Below are positions 34,000 through 47,334 of a DNA stretch of 64,000 nt, piece after piece. A program made the translations under genes and the position numbers. Numbering within the stretch: position 1 is the stretch's first letter; every line of letters begins with the position of its first letter. This DNA comes from Liolophura sinensis (taxonomy: Eukaryota; Mollusca; Polyplacophora; Chitonida; Chitonidae), in contig NC_088300.1 in the NCBI RefSeq assembly GCF_032854445.1, forward strand, positions 58,502,984 to 58,566,983. The letters are read 5' to 3'. The notes beneath the pieces were generated by a model. The model was given only the letters and a program-made list of their open reading frames with translations, did no database searches and had not been told where the DNA came from.

Positions 34000-36900
34000 T
34001 TACAAATAAACTTCGAAATAAAATAACTGGGCCGAAGTAAGATACAGTAACCCGTGTCTTTTGTCGTTAGTTATGAGGAGGGCATGTATAGATAAAGCGA
34101 TTAACGCGTTTTCCAAATGTGCAATCACCAATGACAATGTTCTACAGTATAGTCTGTATTAGGTGACTGACAAGTTTATCGCGAACAATATGGAAAAGTC
34201 AAAGAAAGTAGGTCACTGCACGCTTAACTCTTTTATCTGTTGTTTATGTTATATACGAAATGGATGCTTCAAATAACCCGCCTATATAACCACAGATTAT
34301 GGCTCTCGGATGTATGCTGCCAGAAACAAAACCTCACAAAGTATGCTTGTCTGGAAGCTTTATTCCAATCTGCCAGATGTATGGCATACTGTCTTTGACA
34401 TTCCTCGGTAAAATGATATATATGTATGTACAAGCGTAATCCATCCATTACCTGAAGATAAATGACAAGGTGATGGTGATCTGTTTGACTTTTCTGTGAC
34501 GTAAACTGCGTATCCTTGACACTGATTGAGTATGCCAACAACGAGTTGCTTTCCTCAGAGAGAGATTTGCCAAAACCATCTCTCTCTCTATATATATACA
34601 TATATACACCTAAGACTACAGTGATTGTTTTGCCGAACGTAAAATCGAACTCGCTTGAATAACATATATGCCAGTGGTCTTAAACCTTAGATTTATGAGG
34701 GTTTTTATATGAGATGACAAGATTCAAACGTATATTATGAACCTCGTTCCTTAATATCTGTCCTGTGTTAAATTGAGGATGTCAGCAAAGCTCTGCTCCA
34801 CGGTAAGAAGAAAACGTCAGTTAATCCGTTTCTCACGAGATCAAGACGTTGTAATCACGGTACGTTTCCTGACATGGAGATGATAAAGAAGAAAAAATGG
34901 AAATCACGAAATCAACAAAATAGTGGGCAGTGACTACCCCATACTGACGAAATCACAAAATCGAACAATACATCATCAGGGCAACCCCCTATCAGCCGAA
35001 AACTCGGATAGTGTTCTATGTGATTGATTCTGTTATGTCACGAGGAATTGTAACGGTAACCTCTAGTCCGGAGAAAAGCCTATGCCTACAGAAATCTGCA
35101 AATCTGTGTTTCCTGTGATTGATGGCGTCTTAACGTTATCTCAATGTTTATTTTAGCCACGTCTTGACAAAAACAGGCTATGTTTTTGTGAGTGCTGGGT
35201 TGTTTAAGTACAGTCCGCATACTAGTGTCTTAAAAGGGCTCTGTGCACCACTACATGTATTGTCCATTACAACCAGCATGCGTGCAGTACGGTTTGGCTT
35301 AGAGCTTACCGTTATCACAGATTGTCACCCACAGTTATTTAACCAGCAGTCGTTTCTCATTCTGCTCTTTGATTTATTCTAATTGTACATCGTCAAATTA
35401 TACATTCAGACGAATTTACGAATAAGATCGTATTCAGGAATAGAATTAGATCTTGAAAAGGAAAGTACACTTTTTTGGAAATTAGGTTCGCTGTTGTTTT
35501 TCTTTTTGTTTTTTACCTTTCTGTTGGAAATAAATCTGAATTAAACCATGTCGCCCGGAAAGTAATAAACTGGTGCTCAACATTGCCATGAGGTCTACTA
35601 TATATGGCGCTATCATCATGGCAATAAGACTTTTTGCATTTTTTTTTCATTAAAGAAGGTAAAGTATAGTCAAGTGCTAAACCCTTCTGTAAATTCTGAG
35701 TGGAGAAAGACATCAGGATGTTTAACTGATACGGTGATCTAGTCGTAAAATAACGGAACAATAGGCCTATAACACTTCTGCTCTCGGCCATCGCACCAGA
35801 AATATAGTGGACAGTAGGCATGATATTCGGGTGAATCAGTACACGCAGGAATAGACAATGATTTGTTCTTGCGATCAGGTTCTCTGATTACCATCGAGGA
35901 CTGTTTGCCAATTTTTTACGTATATACCTGTAAGAGGCTCATTTTTGATGAGCCTTATTCCCCCGTCCTTTCTAGTTCTCTCCCTTTCATTGCAGTGTTG
36001 TGTGTGGCTACGTTTTGTGCCATCGTAGACATGTAGTTGCTTTTCCTTACTGATTTGTCAAGGGCTGTGCTTTTTGGTGGATTTTTCTATGCAAGGCATC
36101 TTCAGAATAAAACATGTCAAATAAACGATAATGTGTTGAAGGTTCACAGAAATGTTAATATTGTGGACGTTATATACATATATATATGCTGATGTCGTCC
36201 CGCTAAGCAAAGCAGTGCCTATCTCGCTTACGAATCAGTTATTCTCTGTATCTATCCACTCGTCCATCCACGCACCTGTGTGCTTATCAGAAGAAGCTAT
36301 CGTACATACAGCCAGTTTTCTTCAGGTGATTTTGTACTATGCTCATAAACGAATGCACACAGATTAGATAAGGTAGTTTATGATTGAGATTTCGTTCAGA
36401 CGGCTGTAGCCTGGCATTGAAGATTGACTAACGGTCCCAGTGTTGTGGGATATCTGATCTACCTGGCGGAATAACACAGCTATCTATGACTGTATTCTGG
36501 TCTCCGTTCAGTGCAAAGTGCTACACCACCTGTGAGAGGCACTCAACAGGTGTGCAGATGCTTTGTCTGCATGGATAGAGTCAAATGAGTATGGCGGCGC
36601 AGTGTATCCTTGGGGCCTAGGGCTTAAGCACGCTCTAAACATGTATCACTCACCAATAGAGCACCTGGGCATAGCCAGCTGTTTGTAACACTGCGCTTGA
36701 TAGCGTAACAGTTGCGTGCGGTGTGCAGAGTGCAGTGCATTGCGGATTATATTCGCTGCGAAGACAAATTCGCAATGCCAATAACACGCGGTTTTATAGA
36801 GAGAACGTGATCGAGGGTTTGATATGAAATCTCAACCTGCTAATATGCTTCAGTGCATGACCATACTTGTTAGAGATTTACTAATACGTTCACAATAGCA

Positions 36901-37380
36901 AAAAAAAGATCTATCCACAAAACCTGGGGGATTCGCGAAGATAGAATCAGTATGACGTGCACACATGGCGTTTCCATCAAACACATGCCTGTTTCTCACT
37001 GATTTCACCGCAACATTTACATTTGGTTTACACTGAACCTTTCCACGAAAAACATAGGGGAAAGCGATAAACAGCAGAAATATCAACATCCTATTTTATT
37101 AATAAAACACATGTGACATATGTATGAGTAATATAATTGAAATCCTGAACCCGAAACTAACATGCGGCTGATTTTAGAGGAGGAAATCTGGTGAAGTCCA
37201 TCACTCTGACATTCTTGACAAACCTGCTTTCATAAAGCCGCACTTTAATCGGTGAGTGCAAAAGCCTGTTAGAATTTATGTCAGTTAGAATTAAACCCCA
37301 ACTGAGGAAAGTGACTAGTGGCGGGAATTTCATTGGTTGCGTATGAGCATTAGCCAGCTATCACATGTCTTGCTATGCTC
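34000..37380. other. No supported feature
   Basis: Unique sequence with isolated frames (110 residues - at 34269-34601; 102 residues - at 35513-35821) that show no motif, no splice context and no family resemblance. Short TA runs occur near 34590 and 36175. Confidence 0.45.
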
Positions 37381-37444
37381 TTCTGGGTTTCCTGCCCATA
37401 CCTTATTCTTGAGTGCGACGTAAAACATCAAAGAAATAAATAAA
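37380..37444 (+). mobile_element. SINE family B, 3' end fragment
   Basis: ATTCTTGAGTGCGACGTAAAAC followed by ATCAAAGAAATAAATAAAA is the family B terminus. Confidence 0.75.
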
Positions 37445-37799
37445 ATTCTGTTCATGCTGTAATCTTCTATATTTAATATTAATATTAAGATCTTGTGTAC
37501 GTGCACTGATATGTCCATTACAATGCCTGTGCACTGCTGATAGATGAAGCAACCAAATTTTACATGTATATGAACTAGTACTACAAGTCAGTTCTGCGGG
37601 GTAGATGTCTGACGACGACGATAGTATCCACCTGTATCTGTCGGGTTTCATCAGCCCGTAAACCTGGATGAAAACTTCGGAGTGCAGAATTAATCAAAAT
37701 AATTAAATCAAATCCAACTAATCGCTAAACGTCACAGAACTGTCAAATAAATGTGGCGCTACCTCGCACAGTGAAAACGTTGGCTCTCTTCCGTTCTTC

Positions 37800-37933
37800 C
37801 AATGAGATCTTAGGTTCGAATCCAGCTTTCGCTGGCTCGACTGCACATTTAAGTCAAGAAGTTTATCAGGTGGTTTACGTAAGTGTGAATAATTGCTGAA
37901 TACTGCGTTAAACACTTTTGAAATAAATAAAAT
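37800..37933 (+). mobile_element. Decayed SINE family B copy
   Basis: GGTTCGAATCCAGCTTTCGCTGG matches the box B region and AATACTGCGTTAAACAC with an AAATAAATAAAA tail the terminus. The middle is poorly preserved. Confidence 0.6.
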
Positions 37934-37939
37934 GACCAT

Positions 37940-39900
37940 TTGCTGTCAACGTTTATTTTAACCCATTGTGTAATTTGAGAGATACATTCCCGAAAAAATC
38001 GCCTAATTGTCTGGCACCAATTACCAAATCCCAGCAGGTATTACAGTATAATACGGTGTTATTTAATGAAGCTTTTCCTGTTTCAACCATATGCAATAAA
38101 TTATATATCTAGTGTGAAGCGTCTGTAATCTCCGGCAGAACGCTGTGAAGACCGCAGCACAAGAGAAGGCTATACAGCATAAAGGAAGAACACGCCCAAC
38201 AACGGTCGACACACTTAGACACATTCTTTAGAGCAATAAGGTCCGATTGAGAGGGCCAATCGATAAGATGTATTCGACACAAACAATACACGCCTAAAGT
38301 GGCTGTTTCAAAACAAATCGAAATTCAGTTCAGCTGTATTGACATATTGGAGCGGGATATTAAAAACGACACATAATGGTGCTGTCATGGCAACGCTGTT
38401 TTATATGGAGCAACAGCCGGCACAATTTGACATGGGGAAAGCAGATGCATGTTTCGCAGCTTGAAGACAATTTTCTTAGAGGCTTTCTATGCGATGAATA
38501 TTTGTATCAAATGTGTGTGGAGAGCGTTAGTTTAGAATAAAGCCATCCCCACTCTTGCAATGAATCTTTATAAAATGTGAATGGAAATGCAGCTTGACTT
38601 GAGGATTAGTTCTTATTCATATCGATTATATGTTTAGAATATTTCACATGCTTAGTTGCTTCGTATTTCAATGTGTTAATTTATTTTTCCCATTATTCCA
38701 ATTCCACTGATTGATACGTAGCTGTACTCTGCATGACATCGTTCCGGGATTAACTCGAGCCAGTTCTTTGCCCAGTGATTTAATCTGTGAACCGCTGTAT
38801 TCGCTTCTGGTTTGTCAACAAATTATTATTAAGGGTTTCGGTTGTTTGAAGATAATTTCGAGATTGGCGCCAACCTGGTCCAATGTAGAGTGTTCATTCA
38901 TACTGTGTTCACGATTCCATCGTGGTTGGTAGAAGTATTCAATATTTATAACATGTCTTTCATGCTTGGTTTAATATTTATTGAAATCTCTGTGTCAAAG
39001 GAAAATAAGTAAGTAAATTAACAAAGGGGTGCAAAAGTTCATCTGAACAAGAAAACATGAACGATGTACGGTCACAAATTATGACGCAACCGCATTTCAA
39101 AAATGCACCTCACGATCAAGAAGAACACCACCACATACCTCTCCGCTATAGCTGCTCGTTGCACTTAAAAATGTAACGTATACCGGTACAGTAGTTGATT
39201 TTCAGCTATGTACATAATATAACCCAGGTTATATTACTGTTAATATAATTATAGTATAATTATGTATACAATGTTCGTTAGCTGCTAGTAATTTTCCCTT
39301 CAAATATATGGGTACCGGATGGATTAAGCCTTTTGGCAGAAGCAAATGTTGCATCAAAGGTTAAGAGTAATGTGTCATTTACACTGTATCTCTCAAATGG
39401 CGACACAGACAAATCAACTTTCAAAGATCTGGGTATGTTTGACCAGTTTAATGACAGTCTGCGCAGACTGAGAGTTTATTTGTTCTGAGTCTCAAAAGCC
39501 TGTCCACGGGATGAGGGTGTGTTTGCAGGCAAAGGTATCATTACCCCAATCGTTCTATGGTAGTGCGCATTAGCGCTGGAAGCTTGTTTAGTAACAAGAC
39601 TGCCACAGCGTAATTTGAAGACACTTCACACTGTGAATGTATTCTCCTGCAACTACACATGTAGTTACCGTGAGCATCAGAATCGGGTGTTTTTTTTAGG
39701 TATTAAACATTAATGTCTACATGCCAATTCAATATATTGAATGTATCTGTGACGCCGATGAACAAAACCTCCCGTTTTAAAGTGTGCCAGTGACGTTATT
39801 AGGACAAAAATAACCATAAGGTATAACGATTCAGACAAGAAAACACAAAATGGCTAAAGAACTCGCCTTCCTCAATATCCCATAAGTTCATCTATTACTA
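37940..39900. other. No supported feature
   Basis: Only chance frames of 60-73 residues. No repeat, RNA or exon is evident. Confidence 0.4.
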
Positions 39901-39942
39901 CGTTAAGTGGATGATAGAGATTCCCAGCCGGGAATACGCGGC

Positions 39943-39960
39943 TGACGTCAGAACATGTCT
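39943..39960. promoter_or_regulatory. CRE next to a p53-type half-site
   Basis: A palindromic TGACGTCA (39943-39950) adjoins GAACATGTCT, a perfect RRRCWWGYYY half-site. A short palindrome TTCCCAGCCGGGAA lies just upstream. No nearby gene start is visible, so function is uncertain. Confidence 0.25.
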
Positions 39961-40554
39961 GCAGTTCCCAGAAAAAAAGCAAATCCATTAATCCATGAAA
40001 AATATCGTGCACCCTCACAATGCCAATGGAAGTGAAGGAGACACGTGACTATGCTATAAATATATTCAGAAATGGCCATATTCCTGTTGGTGTTCATTCC
40101 ATGTGAATCTATCTATTTAAAAAAATGTATGTATATACGCATAGATGTCCTCAAAAGACCATTTCCTATAGACTATAACAATTCACTTATTTCTGAAATT
40201 CGATTATTCATCTTTGCCTGAGGCTTAACCGTAAACTTTGCTTCGCTGATCTCAAGACGGTATCTCATTCTAACAGGTATGTGCTGACATGTATATACTG
40301 TTGCCTTATTGGAAATTTACACCAAAGACACAACAGTCGGTGCCTCAGCCATTCTGATGTCACCATGCAGGAACTGGACATGGCGACTATGCGGCCTTGT
40401 AGAGGGGCCTTCATATAGGCCTTTAACCTGCCAAAAATTCGTCGATCAAAGTCGACATCGACTTTTGTAAACAATATCCCTAAGGAAAAAGGACATCGAG
40501 ATTTTGCGCGTTAAAGCTCCATTAAAAACTCGATGTTCCATTTGTAATCGAGTT

Positions 40555-40740
40555 GCGTCAAGTTGAATGTTGATACAAGGGCGTCCAGATTTGAGGTTAA
40601 CAGAAGTGCGTCGAGTTTTGAGGTTGATAAGTGCGTTGGGTTTGGAGGTTGATACAGAGCCTGGGAGTTTAGGGGGCAGTTATAAGGGCGTCGAGATTGA
40701 GGTTGATACAGAGAGTCGAGTCTTGAGGTTGATACAAATG
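40555..40740. repeat. Degenerate tandem array, ~28-33-bp unit
   Basis: About six units around GAGGTTGATACAGAGNGCGTCG. The opposing 85- and 100-residue frames are array artefacts. Confidence 0.75.
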
Positions 40741-40856
40741 ATTTTTCGCGGCTCAAACAAAACACCATATTTTCTAGATATCTCTACTATCAATATTCAT
40801 GCGGTCTTGGTTAGAATTCCAGTCGATGACCCTTGTGGTTCAGTTTGTGCAGTGTT

Positions 40857-40950
40857 TGTTTATTTATGAGATTCGTGTTTTACGCCGTACTTAAGAATAT
40901 TTCATTTACACGGAATTATGGTGGGAGAGAAGAGGACAAAGTTCGGTTGA
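40857..40950 (-). mobile_element. SINE family B, reverse, 5'-truncated
   Basis: GTGTTTTACGCCGTACTTAAG, ATTTCATTTACACGG and TATGGTGGGAGAGAAGAGGAC match the reverse of family B. Confidence 0.8.
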
Positions 40951-41778
40951 ACCGTTTGTGCAATAATACCCTAGTTCAATACACTCGCCTTCCACCAACA
41001 TGGCGTGCAAGTTTGTGTGTCACACGTTTGCAAGTTTTATATTCACCAACTGTTTTGGTTTTCCTCCTACACCCATGAACCTGAATGACATGGTATGAAT
41101 GAAAAGATATTGATTATGTCGTTAGAAAACAATCAAGTAAATCAATAAATATGGTAAACGTTCCTAGACTTTCATCTTTAGGTTTTACTTAGTATTAGAA
41201 AATTTGATAGGGATCGGATTACCGGATCCCATGTCTGACCGGACTAACTCAGCCCCACAGCTGAACTGTTTTCATTTTACATCCAAGAAGTTGTACGAAA
41301 AACACAAAAAAATTTTGTTCTTGATATCATTTCAACTGTACCAATTCTAGGATGTCATTTTGGAAAATAGTTTGTACCACGGTGTCATTCGGACGATAAG
41401 TAAGACATGTAGTTATCTATATTTTTACACAATTACTTTCAACTATACACTAATTAAACCCTGCCATGTAATTCAATCACACTGAGGTAGCGATATAAAT
41501 CCTTTCTGCTAGTAACTTCTGTGTCCGGTCTCTTTTCTTCAGACGATGAAGAAACAAGATCCACAATAACGCGTGTTGCTAGTCCACGATGGTATCAGTG
41601 ACAAATGTATCTCTATTTCCAACAGATACCAAAGGTGTTGACAATGTTTGGAAGGTTTGACGCAATTTTACCTGTAAATACATATGCAATTTCTGTATTG
41701 TAAGGAACTGCTTCTACCGTGAAAGTACTGAAAGACATTTTTGAAGTTGTTAAATGACAACATTGTACTTTAATTAAG

Positions 41779-41885
41779 TATTTATTTATTTATTCATTCA
41801 TTTGGTTCTTGTTAACACCATTCTCAAGAATTTCTCCCTAATGGCTGTCAGTTTTATGGGTGGAGCCAACCCCGTTTGGAGACCT
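41779..41885 (-). mobile_element. Decayed SINE family B, reverse
   Basis: TTTATTTATTTATTCATTCATT leads into TGTTAACACCATTCTCAAGAA and a GGGTGGAGCC stretch, a diverged reverse copy. Confidence 0.55.
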
Positions 41886-41899
41886 ACTCCCACGTGTAA

Positions 41900-43280
41900 A
41901 ATACGTCAGTTTGGTTGAATATAAATAAACTTCCTGCAACAATACACATGAGAGTTCAGTAGATCACGTATTTCTACTGTGTCATCGAAAATATAAAAGC
42001 AGGGAATCTGGAAAGTTCTATGTAGCGTGCTTCCAGCTGAGAATACCGATTATAAATTCTGTGATGATGTCGATCTACAAAAGCCGTTTGTAAAAATTAC
42101 CCTTTTGTGTAAAAAAAATTATGCAAGCTCTGTACAGCGATTTTTTCAAAAGGCCACTAAAAGCTAATTTAGCTCTCAGTTCTTACCGAAAAGATTATTT
42201 AATTTTGTCATTTCACGTCATGCACACGTGGGTTGCCATCTTTATCAAAACAAAGTTATTGACCCAAAAACATGCAGTTTGCTTCAGCAGCTCCTCTGTG
42301 CTTTTTAGACCAAATGCATACAATTAATTTCAATGTTACGAATTCAGACATGCATCACCCATTATAGCAAAAAACGACTGTTTATTCGTCAAAGCGTGTT
42401 GATCTCTGTGTTCAGGTTCTTCTATTTCTGCAGTCTGGATCACCCTACTGAATCCAGCCTATGACATAACAAACATCTCTGTTATCTCCACAAACAAGCC
42501 GTTTACACGTGTGGTGAAAACAGACATGCTTGATGAAAATAAACTTCCGGACGAAAGGAATGACATGTTCTTTGTTCATATTGTCGTTGCTCTTGCTGCC
42601 AGGTACTGATAGAGAATAACATGCAATGTACCACATGGCGGGCGCATTTGGCACGGGTGCTCTGCCTTGACAGTTAGATAAAGGGTCACACCCTGGTCGA
42701 ATGCAGGGTTTTGCAATTCTAAATCGATTGAAAAGACCCATACTCCTCAAGGTGATGTCATCACAGCCAAGGCTTAAATGTCTACGTTAACAATTGACAA
42801 GCTGCTGAAACTTGGAGGAAACTATGTCACCTGTCAGTCAAATAAACTGACAATGCAGATTATATGTGCATGTATTTGAGATGATCCATTAACCACGGTA
42901 CTATACGGGAATAGGCATCAAAGAACGACCAGACGAATCAGTATGCCATCTGTCTGCAGTGTTAAAATTAATGGCTTATCCTGTCCCAGTTGACCTATCC
43001 ATTCACAGTATAACAGTCTCAGAAAATAACATATTCTCTTGCTCGGAGCCTAAGCATATACAACATGAGCAGTCACGTTGGTGATCCCTCGGAAAGCTAC
43101 ACAACCAACACCTTGTTTCGAGCTTGTCTAAATACACTATATGTCGTGTATTGGAATGATACAACTTGATGCTCCATGCTTGCTATAGGAACTTTGTGTT
43201 TTGGACTTAATTTAATGAGCCGTAAGCAGTCCGTCGAACGAATACAACAACATATGTACTTCGAGATTGCCGTAAAACAT
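41900..43280. other. No supported feature
   Basis: Short frames only, including a 101-residue minus frame at 42445-42750 with no recognisable domain. Confidence 0.4.
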
Positions 43281-43289
43281 CACATGCAG

Positions 43290-43910
43290 TCTTTTGGAAT
43301 AAAAATGCGACTTAACGGTTCTAATTTGGCTAAACACCCAGTAGGCGATCTTTTCAAGGATACAGTAACTCCATGCTCCAAGATTGTTTTTAATACTGTT
43401 GCAACTGTTCATCACTACCTCTCTGAACTTATATCGTCCTTACTTTACCTCTGAACTTTCACATTACCCAGTTAGAGTAAAAGGACCTCGACCGTTTAAC
43501 AGCTTGGATGACGGCTGGTATACGAATGTTTCGACGCATAGATCTGTAGTTATAACAGACCATGAGATGTAACATATATCCACCAGCTATGTATTATTAA
43601 ACCATAGGTCTCTAAAATGTTACATTTCAACTTTTTAGAAAATATTCCTTTCATGAGATCAACAGCTTACTTAATTTATCTAACTGCAGTCAGATATTAC
43701 TTCATATGTTTTATTATTGTCTAGGGAATTTATGCTTCTTGCATGCCACTTTTATTTATAGTATTATTTGCTATATTCTGATCAAAAAATCAAATCAATG
43801 AAATCAAAACATTACATGCAGCCTTTTGGAATAAAACTGCGACTTAACGGTACCAATTTGGCTAAATACCCAACAGGCCGTCTGTGGGAATAATAGATCA
43901 CAGCAGCTGT
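43290..43910. repeat. Duplicated ~100-bp segment flanking a unique spacer
   Basis: About 43293-43390 and 43812-43910 share CTTTTGGAATAAAA, TGCGACTTAACGGT and AATTTGGCTAAA. The sequence that follows in both leads into the repeat unit of the array at 43975-44560. Confidence 0.75.
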
Positions 43911-43974
43911 ATACGCAGAGTCTAAATACGCAATAGGTTATCTATCCAACGATTCAGCAACTTCATGCCCCAAG

Positions 43975-44560
43975 ATTGCCAAAATACATTACAGGCGGTC
44001 TCCCGTATTGGATACAGCAACTACAGGATCCTATATATTGCCAAAATACATCATAGACGGCCTCCCTTATTGGATACAGCAACCACAGGATCCTATATAT
44101 TGCCAAAATACATCACAGACGGTCTCCCGTATTGGATACAGCAACTACAGGATCCTGTATATTGCCAAAATACATCATAGACGGTTTCCCGAGGCATACA
44201 ACAACTACATGGTCCTAGATTGCCAAAATACATCATAGGTGGACGTTCGAAGGATGCATCAACTATATGATCCTTGCATTTGATCGCCAAAATACATCAT
44301 AGGCAGTCTCTTGAAGAATCAGTAACTACGTGCTCCTTAATTGCCAAAATACATTATAGTCTGTTTCTCGAAGGATGCATCAACTGTGTGATCATAGATT
44401 GCCAAAATACATCACAAGCGGTCTCTCGAAGGATGCAGTAACTAAAAGATCCTAGAATGACCAAATACATTATAGGTGGTCTCTCAAGGGATGCAGCAAC
44501 TTCGCGGTTCAAGATCGCCTAGATACCTCACAGGTGGTCTCTCAGAACGATATCGTGAAC
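43975..44560. repeat. Tandem array, 57-64-bp unit
   Basis: Ten units begin with GCCAAAATACATCATAG at about 43979, 44041, 44103, 44165, 44223, 44287, 44344, 44402, 44461 and 44518. The first four are spaced exactly 62 bases and are nearly identical; later units are more diverged and shorter. The two 71-76-residue plus frames are array artefacts. Confidence 0.92.
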
Positions 44561-44599
44561 ATCTTGCTCCGACCTTCTCTGCATACATTCTCTTTGCGT

Positions 44600-47150
44600 G
44601 ATCCCGTTCTAATTTCGTGTTTTATATACTTTCTTAGTTCTTTGGTAGTTTATGGGGGCTTCTTTAAATACACTATGTATGCGGACTCTCGTGACATGGA
44701 AAAATTATGCTCCGAGTCATCCGCCATCTTGATTGGAGCCTGTTTATATACATCGCGTGAAACTTCTTGGAACTAACAATATATCAGCGTAACTCACACA
44801 GAAGGACCGAATTTTACCAGTGATTAACTTGTTATTAAGCCATCTTTTCTTAAGAAATATACGTATGCCGATAAACTTTTCCAGTAAAGAAACACTTATC
44901 TGGACCAGTGGTAGAAACATGGGCAAGGTCATAGCATCAGCACAAAACTAGACTAAGATTAACTGGCTGCAAGGTAGGTTCGTTCTGTTTAGGAAGTAAC
45001 AAATGAATAATTGTTTTACGGTTGTGGGGTTATTCAAAGGCTCTGCGTGGGACAAAGTGTGACAGATCATCATAGTTTCTTACTGCATACTAAAAATACT
45101 GAGACATATTTGTGTATGTTGGGCTAGGTAAAATAGGTGCAGGCCCCACAGATCGTAACCGTTACTGCTGGAAAGTTCATGAGGTCAATGGTTTCCAGAC
45201 AAACACGATGTCTAATGGGTTATCGAATTTGACCAGCTGCATGTAACCAGGCGTTACCTGGAGCGTACACAGTCTCTGACGGCGTGGTACGGCTATTGCT
45301 CTCCCGCGTTCGACATAAGGCAGTAACAACCTTCTAAGAGCAAGACTCCTTTGACTAATGGGAAATTTATCGCCTACCGGCCTGGCACCCATGAAGAGTT
45401 AAACATGTTTGCCATATTTCCTATCCTATTTCTGTAATGCCCCCATAATGTCCACTCACAGGTAGGATTTTATCAAGGCGGGTGGGCTCTTACCTCGAGC
45501 TTACCGCGAATTCTTTAGTCTGTCAATAATACCCTATATGCGCAAATAGGGATGCACAGGAATTCATGTACACCGAAATAAGAGAGCCGTCTTGGATATT
45601 TTCGCGCACAACAAATTTAAAATCTTGTGAACTCGCCGCATATCTGAACTTCCGGCAGCAAACTGAATAAAATAATAAAAATATCTATCGTTAGATACCA
45701 CAATGATGTTGAAAATGTTGACATTTAAGTTACATTGATCTGTGCAGATTTTCTCATGTCAAGGATGCTCTCTCCCCATCATGTATTTGTACGTTAATTG
45801 CATTATGGTGGAAGGAAACCGGACAGAGCCCGGATTAAACCCACGACCATCTCCAGTGGTGTTGAGTAAGCTGACTGCCCGTGTCCTCTACAACTGACCA
45901 CCAGACTTATATTTGTTTTTAAAACTGTCTTTATCTTCAGTCACTCCATTCGTTGGAAAATGATGACTTCCGTGCAAACGTCAAGGAAGCAGTAATATGG
46001 CTTCCATTGAGGATGCTTTATTGGTGCAAGATCTGTTTTAGGTAGGAGGCTTTAGTATCCTAGATATATACACTTAAAATTTATGTAAGACTTATTTGAA
46101 ATGGCAACCATAGTTAGAATTTAGCTAAAAAGTTTGTTGAGAGATGAACAGTAAAGACAAACTGTTTTATTGACAACGCCATTAAAGATATAACAGAGAT
46201 CTATCTCCGTTTTATTTGTTTTTCTTCGGACTGTGCATGGATACGGCAATAAACCATTTATGATAGCTGAAGTATAGTCTCCCTAATATTCTTGTCTTGG
46301 CAGAAAAGTTACGAGTGTTGACAGTAATAGTGACATACCTGTTCGCGTGGCAATACTTGATGCCTAACTTCCGTAAAAGTGCCAGGATTTGAATCCTCTG
46401 ATTCGTCTTGTCCTCGGATTACAGGCTTTTTCCCCTGAATCCGGGATACCAGTATCTACATGTATAGCCTCCTCATAAGCTTTAACTTGACATCATGAAA
46501 GTATAAATGCGTCTATTTTAGCCGATGTGATCTTCAGCTCAGATACGCCTATATATACCTGGTTCTCTGAGATGTAGACAGCAAAACAAAGTATTGTCGC
46601 CCACCTGTATACACATACATCATATCTGTCCACAAACTGTATTGAAATGTAATTAAGTGGCAATCCCATCGATCCGTGCCTTCGCTAACAGCGATATTGT
46701 CCTGTATTATTAAATAAAGACCATGTAGATATTTGTTGTTATCGTGTGTTTGGACAGAGAGCATGGTAACCGCTCCAGAGTAGTGTTATGCTTGATTAGC
46801 AGTAACACTTTTCCGCCAATGAAAATAGAGGAATGAATAATAGAACTATTGTTGTATATATTTATTGCTACCTGGCCGCGACGTCTTCCAGCAGACATCA
46901 AAAGGTGTCAATATATATCTTTCTTTCCCACTCTTAAAGATTAGGTATAAGTGTGAGGTATATGTTTTACTTAATAACATGGATCCAACTGTAGTGCTGA
47001 AATACTAACAATGTGGCATTGAACTCAGTATGCCAACAATCCATAAAGTTCCACTGTATGACGTATCGAACCTGGCGAATAGGAGTTGTCATTTAACCCA
47101 AAGTTGTGAAATTTCAATCGGTCTACAAATATTTATTACTTTTCTATTGA
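44600..47150. other. No supported gene; one SINE remnant inside
   Basis: Only chance frames of 60-80 residues. The single identifiable item is the family B remnant at 45800-45870. Confidence 0.4.
45800..45870 (-). mobile_element. SINE family B internal fragment, reverse
   Basis: CATTATGGTGGAAGGAAACC, GGACAGAGCCCGGATTAAACC and CACGACCATC are the reverse of the family B core; head and tail are absent. Confidence 0.7.
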
Positions 47151-47157
47151 CTGATTG

Positions 47158-47225
47158 GTTGATTTATTTATTTATTTAATTGGTGCGTAACGCCATGTAT
47201 AAGAATTGATCACTTAATTGATGGC
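47158..47225 (-). mobile_element. SINE family B tail fragment, reverse
   Basis: A TTTATTTATTTAATTGGTGCG stretch followed by TAACGCCATGTATAAGAA. Confidence 0.5.
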
Positions 47226-47334
47226 TGAGTGTTTTATTGGTGATAGAAACCGGAGTGCCCTTTGGAAAACTGTCGACGTTTGACAAGTTACTGGCGAACT
47301 GATCCACTTCTGACGTACACCATATTAGTTAAAA

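Noticed and set aside
35513-35821. 102-residue minus frame
   Set aside because: Starts at ATG but composition looks random and no motif is visible.
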